The notes: generated by a model from the letters alone, not told the origin. A stretch of 64,000 nucleotides of DNA from Streptomyces sp. H27-H5 (GCF_026627505.1 NZ_JAPNLK010000027.1:26558-90557), one strand, 5' to 3'. Positions 25,145 to 34,143 are shown, counted from the stretch's first letter. Program-made: numbers and translations.

Positions 25145-26545
25145 ATGAGTGACAACCAGGTGGCCGGATTGTGTCGCCTGACCGTACGCGCCCCCGCCCG
25201 CACCGTGGACCTCGCCGTCCCCGCCGACGTCCCGGTGGCCGATCTGCTGCCCGCCGTCCTCGGCTACGCCGGGGACGACCTGGCGGAAGCCGGCATCGAC
25301 CACGGCGGCTGGGTGCTCCAACGCCTGGGTGGCGAGCCACTGGACGAGGAGCGCACCCTCGACTCCCTCGACCTGCGCGACGGCGAGACCCTCTACCTGC
25401 GCCCCCGGACCGAGGCCCTGCCCGAAGTGCATCTGGACGACCTGGTGGACGGCATCGCCACGGCGCTCCAACGGCAACCCCACGGGTGGACCCCCGCCGC
25501 CGCCCGCGCCCTGCTGCGCGCCTCCGCGGTCACCGCGCTCCTCGCCGGCCTGGCGGTCCTCGCCCTGCCGGGCGGCTCCGGCGACACGCGCGCCGTGTGC
25601 GCCGCCGTGGCGGCGCTGCTGCTCCTCGCCGGCGCCGCCGCGGCGGCCCGCGCCGTCGGTGACGGCGGCGCCGGAGCCGCCCTGGGCCTGATGGCCGGCC
25701 CCTACCTCGCGCTCGCCGGATGGCTCCTGCCCGGCGGGGCCGTCACCGGCCCGCACGGCCAGGAGGGGCTGGCCGCCCGGCTGCTCGCCGCGTCCGTCGC
25801 CGGAGCGGGCGGAACGGTCCTGGCGCTGGCCGCGGTCGCCGCGTACGCCGCGCTCTTCCTGGCCCCCGCCGTGCTCGCCGCCTTCGGTGCGCTGACCGGC
25901 GCCGTGATGCTCGTCGCCGGACTGCCGCTCGGGGAGGCCGTCGCGGTGACGGCCCTCCTCGCCGTCCTCCTCGGCGCGTTCGTGCCCTCGCTCTCCTTCC
26001 GGATGGCGGGCCTGCGGATGCCACCGCTCCCCACCAACGCACAGCAGCTCCAGGAGGGCATCGAACCCCACCCGACGGGCACGGTCACCGCGCGGTCGGT
26101 GCTCGCCGACGGCTGGATGAGTTCCCTGTACGGGGCGGTCGGGCTGGTCTGCACCGGCTGCCTCACGGTGCTCGCCCGCCACACCGGGCTCGCGGAAGTG
26201 TGCACCTCGGCCGTACTCGCGCTGCTCCTCCTGCTGCACTCCCGCGGACTCGGCAACGTGTGGCAGCGGATGTCCCTGGTGGTGCCGGGCATCTGGGGAC
26301 CGGTCCTGCTGGTGTGGGCCGCCGCCGCGTCCCACACACCGTCCGGCAGACTCCTGCTCGTGGTGGGGCTGCTCGCCGGCGCCGCCGCGCTCGCCATCGC
26401 CTCCTGGACCGTGCCCGGCCGCCGGCTCGTGCCGTACTGGGGCCGCGCCGCGGAACTGTTCCACTCGGCGGCGGCCATCGCCCTGCTGCCGTTGGTCCTG
26501 TGGGTGCTCGGCGTCTACGGGGCCCTTCGGTCCCTCAACGGCTGA
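25145..26545 (+). CDS. eccD: T7SS membrane channel subunit EccD
   Basis: The 466-residue protein has an N-terminal ubiquitin-like YukD domain (about residues 8-92, ending with LRDGETLYLRPRTEALPE, a common EccD hinge). About 11 transmembrane helices follow (about 125-460). This is the standard layout of EccD, which forms the main membrane ring of the secretion complex. ATG 25145 follows GGAGAGG at a longer than ideal distance (about 17 bases). The gene is followed after 17 bases by eccB, so they form an operon. Confidence 0.93.
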   Translation: MSDNQVAGLCRLTVRAPARTVDLAVPADVPVADLLPAVLGYAGDDLAEAGIDHGGWVLQRLGGEPLDEERTLDSLDLRDGETLYLRPRTEALPEVHLDDLVDGIATALQRQPHGWTPAAARALLRASAVTALLAGLAVLALPGGSGDTRAVCAAVAALLLLAGAAAAARAVGDGGAGAALGLMAGPYLALAGWLLPGGAVTGPHGQEGLAARLLAASVAGAGGTVLALAAVAAYAALFLAPAVLAAFGALTGAVMLVAGLPLGEAVAVTALLAVLLGAFVPSLSFRMAGLRMPPLPTNAQQLQEGIEPHPTGTVTARSVLADGWMSSLYGAVGLVCTGCLTVLARHTGLAEVCTSAVLALLLLLHSRGLGNVWQRMSLVVPGIWGPVLLVWAAAASHTPSGRLLLVVGLLAGAAALAIASWTVPGRRLVPYWGRAAELFHSAAAIALLPLVLWVLGVYGALRSLNG

Positions 26546-26562
26546 TCCGGGGGAGCGGCACA

Positions 26563-28038
26563 GTGCAGTCGAAACGCGACCAGGTCCAGGCCCACATGTT
26601 CGTCATGGGTCGTCTCACCTCCGCCATGCTCCGCAGCGACCCGGACGCCCCGGAGAGCCCGCAGGGACGCACCAACCGCGGCATCGCCATCGGCGTGGTC
26701 ATCGCCGTCCTGCTGTCGGCCGGGGCGTTCGTGTTCGGCCTGTTCAAACCCGGCACCAAGGACTCCTGGCGGCAGCCGGGCACCCTCGTCGTCGCCAAGG
26801 AGACCGGCTCGCGCTACCTCTACCTGGACGGCCGGCTCCGGCCCGTGCGCAACTACACCTCCGCGCGGTTGCTCGCCGGCGCCGACCTCAAGGTCACCTC
26901 GGTCGGGAGCCGTTCCCTCGCCGACACCCCGCGCGGCGCGCCCGCCGGCATCGCCGGCGCACCGGACACCCTGCCCACCGCCGACCGCCTGGACACCGGG
27001 CCCTGGCAGGTGTGCTCCGGCACCCCGGGCGGCCCCGCCACCACCGTCCTCGCGGTCGGCGCGCCCACCGGCGGCCGCGGGCTCGGCGACGACGAGGCGC
27101 TGTTGGTGGTCGGCCCCGACCGGGCGGAGTACCTGGTGTGGCGCGGCAGCCGGCTGCGCCTGGGCGACGAGGCCAAGGCCGCGCAGGCCCTGGGGTACGA
27201 CGCCCGGCCCCGCACACGGGTCTCGGCGGCCTTCCTCAACGCCCTGCCCGAGGGGCCCGACCTGACCCCGCCGGAGGTCACCGGCCGCGGCACGGCCGGG
27301 CCGCGGCTCGCCGGCCGCGAGACCCGCGTCGGCCAGGTCTTCCGGATCACGGTGCCCGGCTCGACCGCCCGCTACTACCTGCTGCGCCAAGACGGCCTCG
27401 CCCCGCTCACCGCGACGGGCGCCGCCCTGGTCCTGGGCGATCCGCGGACCCGCCTCACGGCGTACGAGGGCGCCGCCCCGGCCGCCGCCGAGCTGGGCGC
27501 CGACGCCCTGGACGGTCGTACCGCCCCCCTGCCGGCCCGGGGCGCCGCCACCGATCTGCCCGAGGCGCCGCCCCGGGCGGTCGTCCCCGCGACCGGGTCG
27601 ACGGCGTGTGTCCGGATCGAGTCGGGCGGTGCGGGCAGCCGGGTGAGCGTCGCGCTCTCCCCGGCGGCCGGCCTCGGCCCGGCCGCGCAGCCCGCCCCGG
27701 ACGGCCTGACCCCGGCCTGCACGGCCGTCGAGCGGATCACGGTCCGGCCGGGCGGCGGCGCCCTGGTGCGCGCGCTGGGCGCCGGCGGCGGCGAGATCGG
27801 CTCCACGCTCTACCTGGTGACCGACAGCGGAATGAAGTACCGGATCGTCGGGGCGGACACGCTCACCGCCCTCGGCTACGCCGGGGGTCAGGCCCGGGGA
27901 CTGCCCTCACCGCTGTTGGCGATGCTCCCCACCGGACCCGACCTCAGCCCGGGGGCCGCCGCGGCCGGTCGCGGAACCACCACCGCGACGCCCTGCCCGG
28001 CCGGCGGCGCCGTATCCGATACCGCGCGGCGACCGTGA
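26563..28038 (+). CDS. eccB: T7SS core component EccB
   Basis: The 491-residue protein starts with the conserved cytosolic segment KRDQVQAHMFVMGRLTSAML. It has one transmembrane helix (about 41-62) and a large extracytoplasmic region of the repeat type seen in EccB. Typical pieces are LYLVTDSGMKYRI near residue 420 and the early YLYLDGRLRPVRNYTSARLL. EccB links the inner-membrane complex to the periplasmic side in mycobacteria. GTG 26563 is preceded by GGGGGAG. In mycobacterial loci eccE would often follow, but no such gene is found here. Confidence 0.93.
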   Translation: MQSKRDQVQAHMFVMGRLTSAMLRSDPDAPESPQGRTNRGIAIGVVIAVLLSAGAFVFGLFKPGTKDSWRQPGTLVVAKETGSRYLYLDGRLRPVRNYTSARLLAGADLKVTSVGSRSLADTPRGAPAGIAGAPDTLPTADRLDTGPWQVCSGTPGGPATTVLAVGAPTGGRGLGDDEALLVVGPDRAEYLVWRGSRLRLGDEAKAAQALGYDARPRTRVSAAFLNALPEGPDLTPPEVTGRGTAGPRLAGRETRVGQVFRITVPGSTARYYLLRQDGLAPLTATGAALVLGDPRTRLTAYEGAAPAAAELGADALDGRTAPLPARGAATDLPEAPPRAVVPATGSTACVRIESGGAGSRVSVALSPAAGLGPAAQPAPDGLTPACTAVERITVRPGGGALVRALGAGGGEIGSTLYLVTDSGMKYRIVGADTLTALGYAGGQARGLPSPLLAMLPTGPDLSPGAAAAGRGTTTATPCPAGGAVSDTARRP

Positions 28039-28122
28039 GCGGCGCGTCGGAGAACCGTCCGGGAGGAACAGGCGTCCTGTCCGTGTAGATGACGCAAAAT
28101 GCAGGGTCCGTGGCCTACGAAG

Positions 28123-28159
28123 CTGGATTCTTGACATGGCATCACTGAGAATCCAGGTT
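28123..28159 (+). promoter_or_regulatory. esx promoter overlapped by a 9-bp inverted repeat
   Basis: TTGACA at 28131-28136 and CAGGTT at 28154-28159 (17-base spacer) form a promoter for the Esx genes, giving a leader of about 135 bases. CTGGATTCT (28123-28131) and AGAATCCAG (28148-28156) are perfect inverted arms that touch the -35 and -10 boxes. A repressor bound here would shut the promoter. The rest of the 262-base gap after eccB shows no gene. Confidence 0.6.
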
Positions 28160-28300
28160 GCGGCCATGTTGCAGCAGACGACAACTGCGGTTCTTGTCAG
28201 CCCGGTTGAGTACCTTGTCGACTGACGACGGCCGTCCGCAGGCGCCGCCCCCGGCGTCCCTGCGGGACTCGGCGGTGACCATCACCAGGAGGTGCGGCAC

Positions 28301-28636
28301 ATGGCAGGCTTCCAGCAGTCACAGGAACAGGCCACCCGGAACGGCATCATGGCACTGGAGCAGGCGTTCACCGGCGTGCAGAACTGCCGACAGGACGTGG
28401 AGAACATGAAGTTCAACCTGTCCTCCGGCCTCAAAGGCTCCGACGGCAAGGCCTTCCAGGACCTGCTCAAGCTGTGGGACGACCAGGCGGAGATCATCTC
28501 GCGCAACGTACGGGACATGGTCGACACCCTGAACGAGACGCTGCGCACCCAGGGACTCACCCAGGGGTCCAACAACGAGAGCATCACCACCGCGTACAAC
28601 CAGTCGCAGTCGGTGTTCGACACGCTCAGCGGCTGA
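28301..28636 (+). CDS. WXG100-superfamily protein with degenerate WXG motif (EsxA-like)
   Basis: The 111-residue, all-helical protein has the size and hairpin layout of Esx proteins and lies first in a typical esx pair. The turn that normally carries W-x-G reads GLKGSDGKAF, so Trp is replaced by Leu. No YxxxD/E signal is seen near the C-terminus. It should pair with the next protein and be exported by the EccC complex. AGGAGG at 28287-28292 is 8 bases before ATG 28301; GTG 28292 would destroy that spacing and is rejected. Confidence 0.82.
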   Translation: MAGFQQSQEQATRNGIMALEQAFTGVQNCRQDVENMKFNLSSGLKGSDGKAFQDLLKLWDDQAEIISRNVRDMVDTLNETLRTQGLTQGSNNESITTAYNQSQSVFDTLSG

Positions 28637-28736
28637 TCAGGCCATTCTGTCGGACCGGACCGCCTTCCGGCCGGCCCGGTACCGCGAGGACCGACTCCCT
28701 TCCTGTCCCCCTCCAGTTGTGAGACGAGGCCCCACG

Positions 28737-29057
28737 ATGAGCGACTTCACCGACGGTCACATCTACGTCGACTACCGGCACATGTCGAACGCGGCGGACG
28801 ACATGGTCACCCAGACCAAGGCGATCGCCGGCGTTCTGGCCAACCTCGAAGCCGAGCTCCAGGAGCTCAAGCAGACCTGGGAAGGCGAGGACCGTCAGGT
28901 CTACAACACCAAGCAGCAGGCGTGGGACAACGCCGTCGAGGCGATGAAGAACCTGCTGGCGAACCACTCCCGACTGCTGACCGACGTGTCCGACAACTAC
29001 CAGTACAGCGAGAAGTCCCTCACCCAGATGTGGGGAGACGTGCGCATCGGCCGCTGA
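28737..29057 (+). CDS. WXG100 protein with secretion signal (EsxB-like)
   Basis: The 106-residue protein is helical with a clear WEG turn (LKQTWEGEDRQVY) between two long helices. A YxxxE motif (YQYSE) stands after the second helix; this is the known T7SS export signal. It is therefore the probable signal-bearing partner of the preceding protein, as CFP-10 is for ESAT-6. ATG 28737 has a weak GACGAGG site. A hairpin follows at 29100-29128. Confidence 0.88.
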   Translation: MSDFTDGHIYVDYRHMSNAADDMVTQTKAIAGVLANLEAELQELKQTWEGEDRQVYNTKQQAWDNAVEAMKNLLANHSRLLTDVSDNYQYSEKSLTQMWGDVRIGR

Positions 29058-29099
29058 CCCGGCCCTCGAAACCCCGAAGCCGGCACGGGCCCACAGGTC

Positions 29100-29128
29100 C
29101 GCGGGGCGCGCAGAGAGCGCTCCCCGCG
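29100..29128 (+). terminator. Hairpin after the esx pair (attenuator or processing site)
   Basis: CGCGGGG (29100-29106) pairs with CCCCGCG (29122-29128), and an inner GCGC/GCGC stem encloses an AGAGA loop with one mismatch between. It may end or trim part of the esx transcripts, so that the small Esx proteins are made in excess over the larger genes downstream. The sequence after it (29140-29190) is a run of CGGCGG-rich near-repeats. Confidence 0.55.
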
Positions 29129-29230
29129 ACCCGGCGGCCGGGCCGGCGGACGACCCGGCGGACCCGGCGGCCGGACCGGCTACACCGGCCGGAGCGCCGG
29201 CAGGAGCAAGAGCGGGATCAGGAGCGGGAC

Positions 29231-29698
29231 ATGGCGGAGAACACCCCGGTCAACCTGGACAAGGCCTGGCTGGAGAACTTCCTCAACAACGACATCGCGA
29301 ACTTCATCGCCGAGATCAAGAAGATCATGGGCGACGGCGTGGGCCCGGACGGTGCGGTGGTACCGGCGCTGGACGCCCTGCTGTCCACGGGAGCCCACGG
29401 CGACTGGGTGCTGCCGGGCGCCGAACTTCCCCTCACCATCGGGGGAATGGCCAAGGACGGCGCCACCAATGGCCAACACATCAAGAAGGCGGTCGAAGAC
29501 CTCATCGGGTCCGTGACCACCGTCCTGGAGGACCAGAAACTCCTCTTCGATGACATCGACGACAATCTGCGCACCAGCATCGACACCCTCCTCAAGGCCC
29601 AGGGCGACAATCTGGCCAAGATCGACGGGGACAAGTTCCTCGACATCTTCTCCGACGTCGACGGATCCCTCGGCGGCCATGACGAGGACGACGACTAG
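29231..29698 (+). CDS. T7SS-associated helical protein of unknown function
   Basis: This 155-residue acidic protein lies between the esx pair and the AAWKG-type gene. It is predicted to be mostly helical, with a Gly/Pro-rich middle (about residues 35-75) and an Asp-rich tail ending in EDDD. It has no WXG motif, no membrane segment and no signal peptide. Position suggests it is a secreted partner or a chaperone of the neighbouring large proteins. ATG 29231 follows AGGAGCGGGAC. I do not recognise a named family. Confidence 0.7.
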   Translation: MAENTPVNLDKAWLENFLNNDIANFIAEIKKIMGDGVGPDGAVVPALDALLSTGAHGDWVLPGAELPLTIGGMAKDGATNGQHIKKAVEDLIGSVTTVLEDQKLLFDDIDDNLRTSIDTLLKAQGDNLAKIDGDKFLDIFSDVDGSLGGHDEDDD

Positions 29699-29790
29699 TG
29701 CTGTGACCGGAAAGGTTCACCGTGTCACGGCGCCCGGCACGGCACCTCGCCGCGTTGCCTCCCGTCCGCCCGACTCCCCGGAGCCCGACC

Positions 29791-32700
29791 GTGCGTGAAG
29801 AGAACATCAAGCCGCTGACCTCGGACAACGATGCCTGGCACCAGGCCGTCAAACTCTTCACCGGCTATGACGCGCCGTTGCGCCACACGCTCTTCGACGA
29901 ACTCGCCGGCAACGCGGGCATCCCGCAGATGAAGGTGGAGATCAGCAAGCAGTCCCACGTCGACTACGCCGACCCGAACGACTTCAACTGGCGCGTGGAG
30001 AACGCGGGGTGGCGGATCGAGAACACCGACTTCGTCATCCCCTTCTACCTCACCGGCGGCGACAACCCGTCCAGCGGCGACCAGGTCTCCATGTACAAGG
30101 CCCGGATCACCCTGCTGGGAAACAAGGGCAGCGACGGCCCCCCGGCCGGTGGCGTGGTCGAGGGCGGGGAGTTCAAGAGCCAGTACGACAACCACCTGGG
30201 CCTGACGGGGGACGCCGCCGTCTGGACCACCCAGCCCCTGACCCAGTACAGCTACGGGACCGGTCGGGCACTGGAGGCGCTGCTGAACGACCGGGACGGC
30301 ACGCACGGCTTCCACTGGAACGGCAAGAACGTCCCCAACGACCAGGCGGTCACCCTCACCTCCTTCGACACCGCGGCTTCGGCGTTCGACCGGACCGCCC
30401 AGTTCTTCGTCGACCGCCGTGACGCGGTGGAGGAGTGGGAGCGCCGGATCGGCGTCGAGCAGAACGAGGCCTGGCGCGGTCAGGCGGCCGGGGTCTTCTG
30501 GAACCTCGTCCACACCCTCGGCAAGCAGTACGACGGTTACGCCAAGGACATGCGTCCCTCCGGCGCGACGGGATCCAAGCAGGGGGACGAACTCCGGCAG
30601 GCCAAGACGGACTTCCGCAACGCCGCATCCACCCTCCAGCGCAGTTGGGCCCGTTGGGAGTACATGGAGGGCAACCCGCTGCGGTGGCTGCACGACCTGC
30701 TCGTGGAGATCACCGACCACGTGTGGGAACGCAACATCAAGATGATCACCTACAAGGTGCATGCCAACCGGTACGGAGCCACCACGACCTATCACGCCAC
30801 CTCGGGCTTCGATCAGACCGCCACCCGGTTCGGAATGGGTGACAACTTCGGGCAGCTCGATGACCTCACCACCTGGAAGAAGGTGGGGGAGCGGGCCGTC
30901 CAGAACTGGCAGGCGTCCGTCATCGAGAGCCTGGAGGTGCCCGCCAACGAGGCGATCCGCCAGGTCCACAACAGCTGGAGCACCAAGAACTTCGACCTCG
31001 GCTCCGTCCGCACCCGCGGTGGCAGCGACCTCACCAGCTCCTACACCGAGGACAAGAACGAGAAGAAGGAGGCGGACGCCGCGAAGGCCGCGGCGGACGC
31101 CGCACGCAAGCAGGAAGAGTTCATGGCCTGGCAGAAGGAACAGGCCGCCAAGGCGGAGGCGGAGGCCAAGCGCCGGGAGGAAGAGGCCAAGAAGGAGCAG
31201 GAGCGCCGGGAGAAGGAGGCCGACGAGAAGGAGGCCGAGGCCAAGGCGGAACAGGAGCGCAAGGAGAAGGAGGCCGAGGAGAAGGAAGCCGGGCTCCGGG
31301 CCGAGCAGGAACGCAAGGAGGCCGAGGCCAAGGCGGAACAGGAACGCAAGGAACAGGAGGCCAAAGCCGAACAGGACCGCAAGGAGAAGGAAGCGGGCGA
31401 GAAGGAGGCCCAGGCCAAGGCCGAGCAGGACCGCAAGGAGGCCGAGGCGGAGGCGAAGGCCGGCGAGAAGGAGGCCGAGGCCGAGCGCAGGCAGGCCGAG
31501 GCGGAAGCCAAGGCGGAGCAGAAGGAGGCCGAACAGGAGGCCAAGCAGGCCGAGGCGGAGGCCAAGGCCGAGGAGAAGCAGCGCGAGCAGGAAGCCAAGC
31601 AGGAAGAGGCACAACGCAAGCAGGAAGAGGCCCAACAACGCCAGGAGCAGGTCCAGGCCACCCAGTTCAACCAGGCGCGCACCGACCAGGAGCGGGCCCG
31701 CAAGGAGCAGGAACAGAAGGAAGCCGAGGCCGCAGCGAAGGCCGAGGAGAAGGAACGGGAGGCCGAGGCCAAGCAGGCGGAGGCGGAAGCCGAGGCCGAG
31801 CGCAGGCAGGCCCAGGCGCAGGACAAGGCGGAGCAGAAGGAAGCCGAGCAGGAGCGCAAGCAGGCCGAGGCGGAGGCCAAGGCCGAGGAGAGGCAGCGCG
31901 AGCAGGAAGCCAAGCAGGAAGAGGCTCAGGCGAAGGCCGAGGCCGCGCAGCGCGAACGGCAGGAGGAGCAGGGACGACTCCAGACCGAGCAGGAGCTGCG
32001 GCAGGAGCAACTCCTCACCGAGCAGGAGAAGCGCGAGGCGGAGCAGCGCGCCGAGGCGCAGGCCCGCCAGAACGAGGCGCAGGCCCGCCAGGAGGCCGCC
32101 ATCGAACAGGCCCAGGCCGCACACGAGAGTGCCGCAGGCCGGCAACTTCCCGGCCTGGACCGGCCCGGCTCCGTGGACCTGACCGGCGGCCGGCTGAACC
32201 CGGGCGACCTGCCGGGCGGGCAGCTGAACCCCGGCGACCTGTCCTCGTTGATGCCCGACCCGACCGGTGGCCCCGTCTACGCGGACAACGGCCTCACGAT
32301 GCCCGACGGCAGTGCGACGACCATCGACGACCACGGCCGGATCGTCACGCACCACCCCGACGGCAGCACCGTCACCATCGACCCGGACCTCCACACCGCC
32401 ACCGTCACCCGCCCCGACGGCACCTCCACGACCGGCCCCCTCAACATCGGTGACCGCCTGCCGCACTCCGACGGCGGCGTGTCCCACATCGGCGCCGACG
32501 GCCGTATCGTCACCGACTACCCGGACGGCACGACCACCACCATCGACCCCGACACTGGCATCGGCATCACCACCCGCCCCGACGGCACCGTGATCAGCGG
32601 GCATGTGGGCGGCGACGGGACCCTGCCCGCCGCCCCCGGTTCCCACTCCTCGCTCCCCGGCGTCTCCCGCCCCTCCTCCCACGACGGTTCCCTGGGTTCG

Positions 32701-33231
32701 TACGAGGAGGAGCTGTACGACCACACCCCGTACCAGCCGTCGTTCGCGGGCAGCGCCACCGGTCCCGCTCCGGCCTACGGCGCCCTCGGCGACGTCGGGA
32801 CACCGCTCAACACAGGTTCGCTGCCCGGCTCCGGCTCCGGCGCGGGCAGTCCCGCCGGGCCGATGGGCGCACCGATGGGCGGGATGGGCGGTCCCATGGG
32901 CGGAACGGGCGGCGGCGGGGGCGGCGGCGGGTCGGGCACCTCCGAGCGGGTCCGCAACGTCATCGACGACGGCCGGACGAACGGCGGCCCGCGCGGTGGA
33001 CGACCACGCCCGGGAAGCCCGCGAAGCGGACAGGACGAGAACGACGTCCGGGTCACCGCCCCCCGGACCGCCACGACGACCGGCGCCTCGCCGTTCGCCC
33101 CGATGGGCGGCGCCGCCCCCGGCGGGCAGCAGACCCAGAGCGGCGACCGCACCCGCGACGCGTGGGTGCAGGAGGAAGAGGACGTCTGGGGCACCGACGA
33201 GGGAGGCGCCCCCGCCGTGATCGGCCGATGA
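29791..33231 (+). CDS. AAWKG-family T7SS-linked protein with long coiled coil
   Basis: The 1146-residue protein has a globular N-terminal part (1-415) with an AWRG motif near residue 226 (NEAWRGQAAGVF), related to the AAWKG family found beside Streptomyces T7SS genes. A highly charged coiled coil of Lys/Glu/Ala/Gln heptad-like units follows (about 420-785). Next come two PDGS/T-rich beta repeats (about 825-955; D-HGRIVTHHPDGSTVTIDP and ADGRIVTDYPDGTTTTIDP) and a Gly/Pro-rich tail. GTG 29791 is chosen because GGAG stands before it and the same start context recurs at 51311-51324. It is probably a secreted or surface structural protein; its partner is unknown. Confidence 0.78.
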   Translation: MREENIKPLTSDNDAWHQAVKLFTGYDAPLRHTLFDELAGNAGIPQMKVEISKQSHVDYADPNDFNWRVENAGWRIENTDFVIPFYLTGGDNPSSGDQVSMYKARITLLGNKGSDGPPAGGVVEGGEFKSQYDNHLGLTGDAAVWTTQPLTQYSYGTGRALEALLNDRDGTHGFHWNGKNVPNDQAVTLTSFDTAASAFDRTAQFFVDRRDAVEEWERRIGVEQNEAWRGQAAGVFWNLVHTLGKQYDGYAKDMRPSGATGSKQGDELRQAKTDFRNAASTLQRSWARWEYMEGNPLRWLHDLLVEITDHVWERNIKMITYKVHANRYGATTTYHATSGFDQTATRFGMGDNFGQLDDLTTWKKVGERAVQNWQASVIESLEVPANEAIRQVHNSWSTKNFDLGSVRTRGGSDLTSSYTEDKNEKKEADAAKAAADAARKQEEFMAWQKEQAAKAEAEAKRREEEAKKEQERREKEADEKEAEAKAEQERKEKEAEEKEAGLRAEQERKEAEAKAEQERKEQEAKAEQDRKEKEAGEKEAQAKAEQDRKEAEAEAKAGEKEAEAERRQAEAEAKAEQKEAEQEAKQAEAEAKAEEKQREQEAKQEEAQRKQEEAQQRQEQVQATQFNQARTDQERARKEQEQKEAEAAAKAEEKEREAEAKQAEAEAEAERRQAQAQDKAEQKEAEQERKQAEAEAKAEERQREQEAKQEEAQAKAEAAQRERQEEQGRLQTEQELRQEQLLTEQEKREAEQRAEAQARQNEAQARQEAAIEQAQAAHESAAGRQLPGLDRPGSVDLTGGRLNPGDLPGGQLNPGDLSSLMPDPTGGPVYADNGLTMPDGSATTIDDHGRIVTHHPDGSTVTIDPDLHTATVTRPDGTSTTGPLNIGDRLPHSDGGVSHIGADGRIVTDYPDGTTTTIDPDTGIGITTRPDGTVISGHVGGDGTLPAAPGSHSSLPGVSRPSSHDGSLGSYEEELYDHTPYQPSFAGSATGPAPAYGALGDVGTPLNTGSLPGSGSGAGSPAGPMGAPMGGMGGPMGGTGGGGGGGGSGTSERVRNVIDDGRTNGGPRGGRPRPGSPRSGQDENDVRVTAPRTATTTGASPFAPMGGAAPGGQQTQSGDRTRDAWVQEEEDVWGTDEGGAPAVIGR
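31050..32130 (+). repeat. Low-complexity Glu/Lys/Ala coding repeats
   Basis: About 1.1 kb of imperfect repeats built from GAGGCC, AAGGCG and GAGCAG blocks encode the coiled coil. Near-identical stretches recur, for example around 31500-31600 and 31790-31920, which points to internal duplication and makes the region prone to recombination and assembly error. Confidence 0.8.
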
Positions 33232-33304
33232 CGCCCGCCGCCGTTCCCCTCACCCGCCAGGCAGCCGATCCGGGCGCCGACCCGGCCGACCGGAGGTACC
33301 ACCG

Positions 33305-33778
33305 GTGAGCGAACCGATGGAGCAGCGCATCGCCAAGGCCATGGCGGAACTGGAGTCCGTCCAGGCCGCCGTGGCCCGCGCCGAGGAGCAACTCGCCGAC
33401 GCGGCCGCGACGGTGCGTTCACGCGACCGCTCCGTGGAGGTCACGGTCGGCTCGCGGGGCGAACTGACCGGGGTCACCTTCCTCGACGGCAAGTACCGCT
33501 CGATGAACCCGGCCCAACTGTCCGCCTCGGTGATGGAAGCCGCCGGACGGGGCCGGGCGCAGATGGCCCGCCAGGTGATGGACCTCTTCGGCCCCCTCAC
33601 CGGGCCGAGTGCCGCCGTGCCCGAACTGCGCGGCATGACCGTCGACTGGGAGCGGATCTACGGCTCCGCCCTGCTCGACGAGGCCGAAGGCGAACCGGTC
33701 CGGCGCCCGGGGGACCGGCTGCGCGACGAGATCCACGAGGACACGGACGACGGACACAGGGGAAGGAGCCGGTCATGA
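33305..33778 (+). CDS. YbaB/EbfC-like protein in the T7SS operon
   Basis: The 157-residue protein has the YbaB fold order: a long N-terminal helix (about 3-40), then the beta hairpin VEVTVGSRGELTGVTF and a C-terminal helix. YbaB/EbfC proteins bind DNA or act as small chaperone-like dimers. A Streptomyces YbaB-like copy beside T7SS genes is more likely to assist the adjacent secreted proteins or regulate the locus than to be the nucleoid protein. The extra acidic tail (about 110-157) is outside the core fold. GTG 33305 follows GGAGG. It overlaps the next gene by 4 bases. Confidence 0.78.
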   Translation: MSEPMEQRIAKAMAELESVQAAVARAEEQLADAAATVRSRDRSVEVTVGSRGELTGVTFLDGKYRSMNPAQLSASVMEAAGRGRAQMARQVMDLFGPLTGPSAAVPELRGMTVDWERIYGSALLDEAEGEPVRRPGDRLRDEIHEDTDDGHRGRSRS

Positions 33779-34143
33779 GCGGTGTGTACGAGGCGAGCCC
33801 GGAGGCGCTCAGGAGGGCCGTCGAGCGCATGCGGCGACTGCCCGAACTGGCGGAGGGCCTCAGCCGGAGCTTCATCGCGGACGAGCGCAACTACACCCCG
33901 TGGCCCGGCTGGACGGACGACTTCGCCCTCCAGGTCCGCCCGGTCTACGAACGGAACAACGAGTACTGCCTGGGCACCGGGCGGGTGCTGTACGAGGCTC
34001 TCGACGGACTCGTGCAGGCCACGCTGGCGAACCTGGACAACATCGAACGCACCCGTTCGTACTCCACCGAGCAGATCGCGGAGCACCGGCGCCGGACCCC
34101 CGAATCCGTCTTCGACGACCCGGGCACCGGAGGACGCCATTGA
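33775..34143 (+). CDS. Small Esx-like helical protein
   Basis: The 122-residue helical protein has a central turn WPGW (YTPWPGWTDDF) that resembles the WXG turn, placed between two amphipathic helices. Its size and order fit ESX secretion-associated proteins of the EspC/T7S-like group. No YxxxD/E motif is seen. It starts at ATG 33775 inside the stop of the YbaB-like gene (GGAAGGAG upstream), and the giant gene A starts 57 bases later. It may therefore be the secretion partner of that protein. Confidence 0.72.
   Translation: MSGVYEASPEALRRAVERMRRLPELAEGLSRSFIADERNYTPWPGWTDDFALQVRPVYERNNEYCLGTGRVLYEALDGLVQATLANLDNIERTRSYSTEQIAEHRRRTPESVFDDPGTGGRH

Noticed and set aside
29791..33231. The coiled-coil region as DNA-level tandem repeats or a mobile element
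   Set aside because: The similarity follows codons for Lys/Glu/Ala/Gln, no element ends or target duplications are visible, and the frame stays open throughout.
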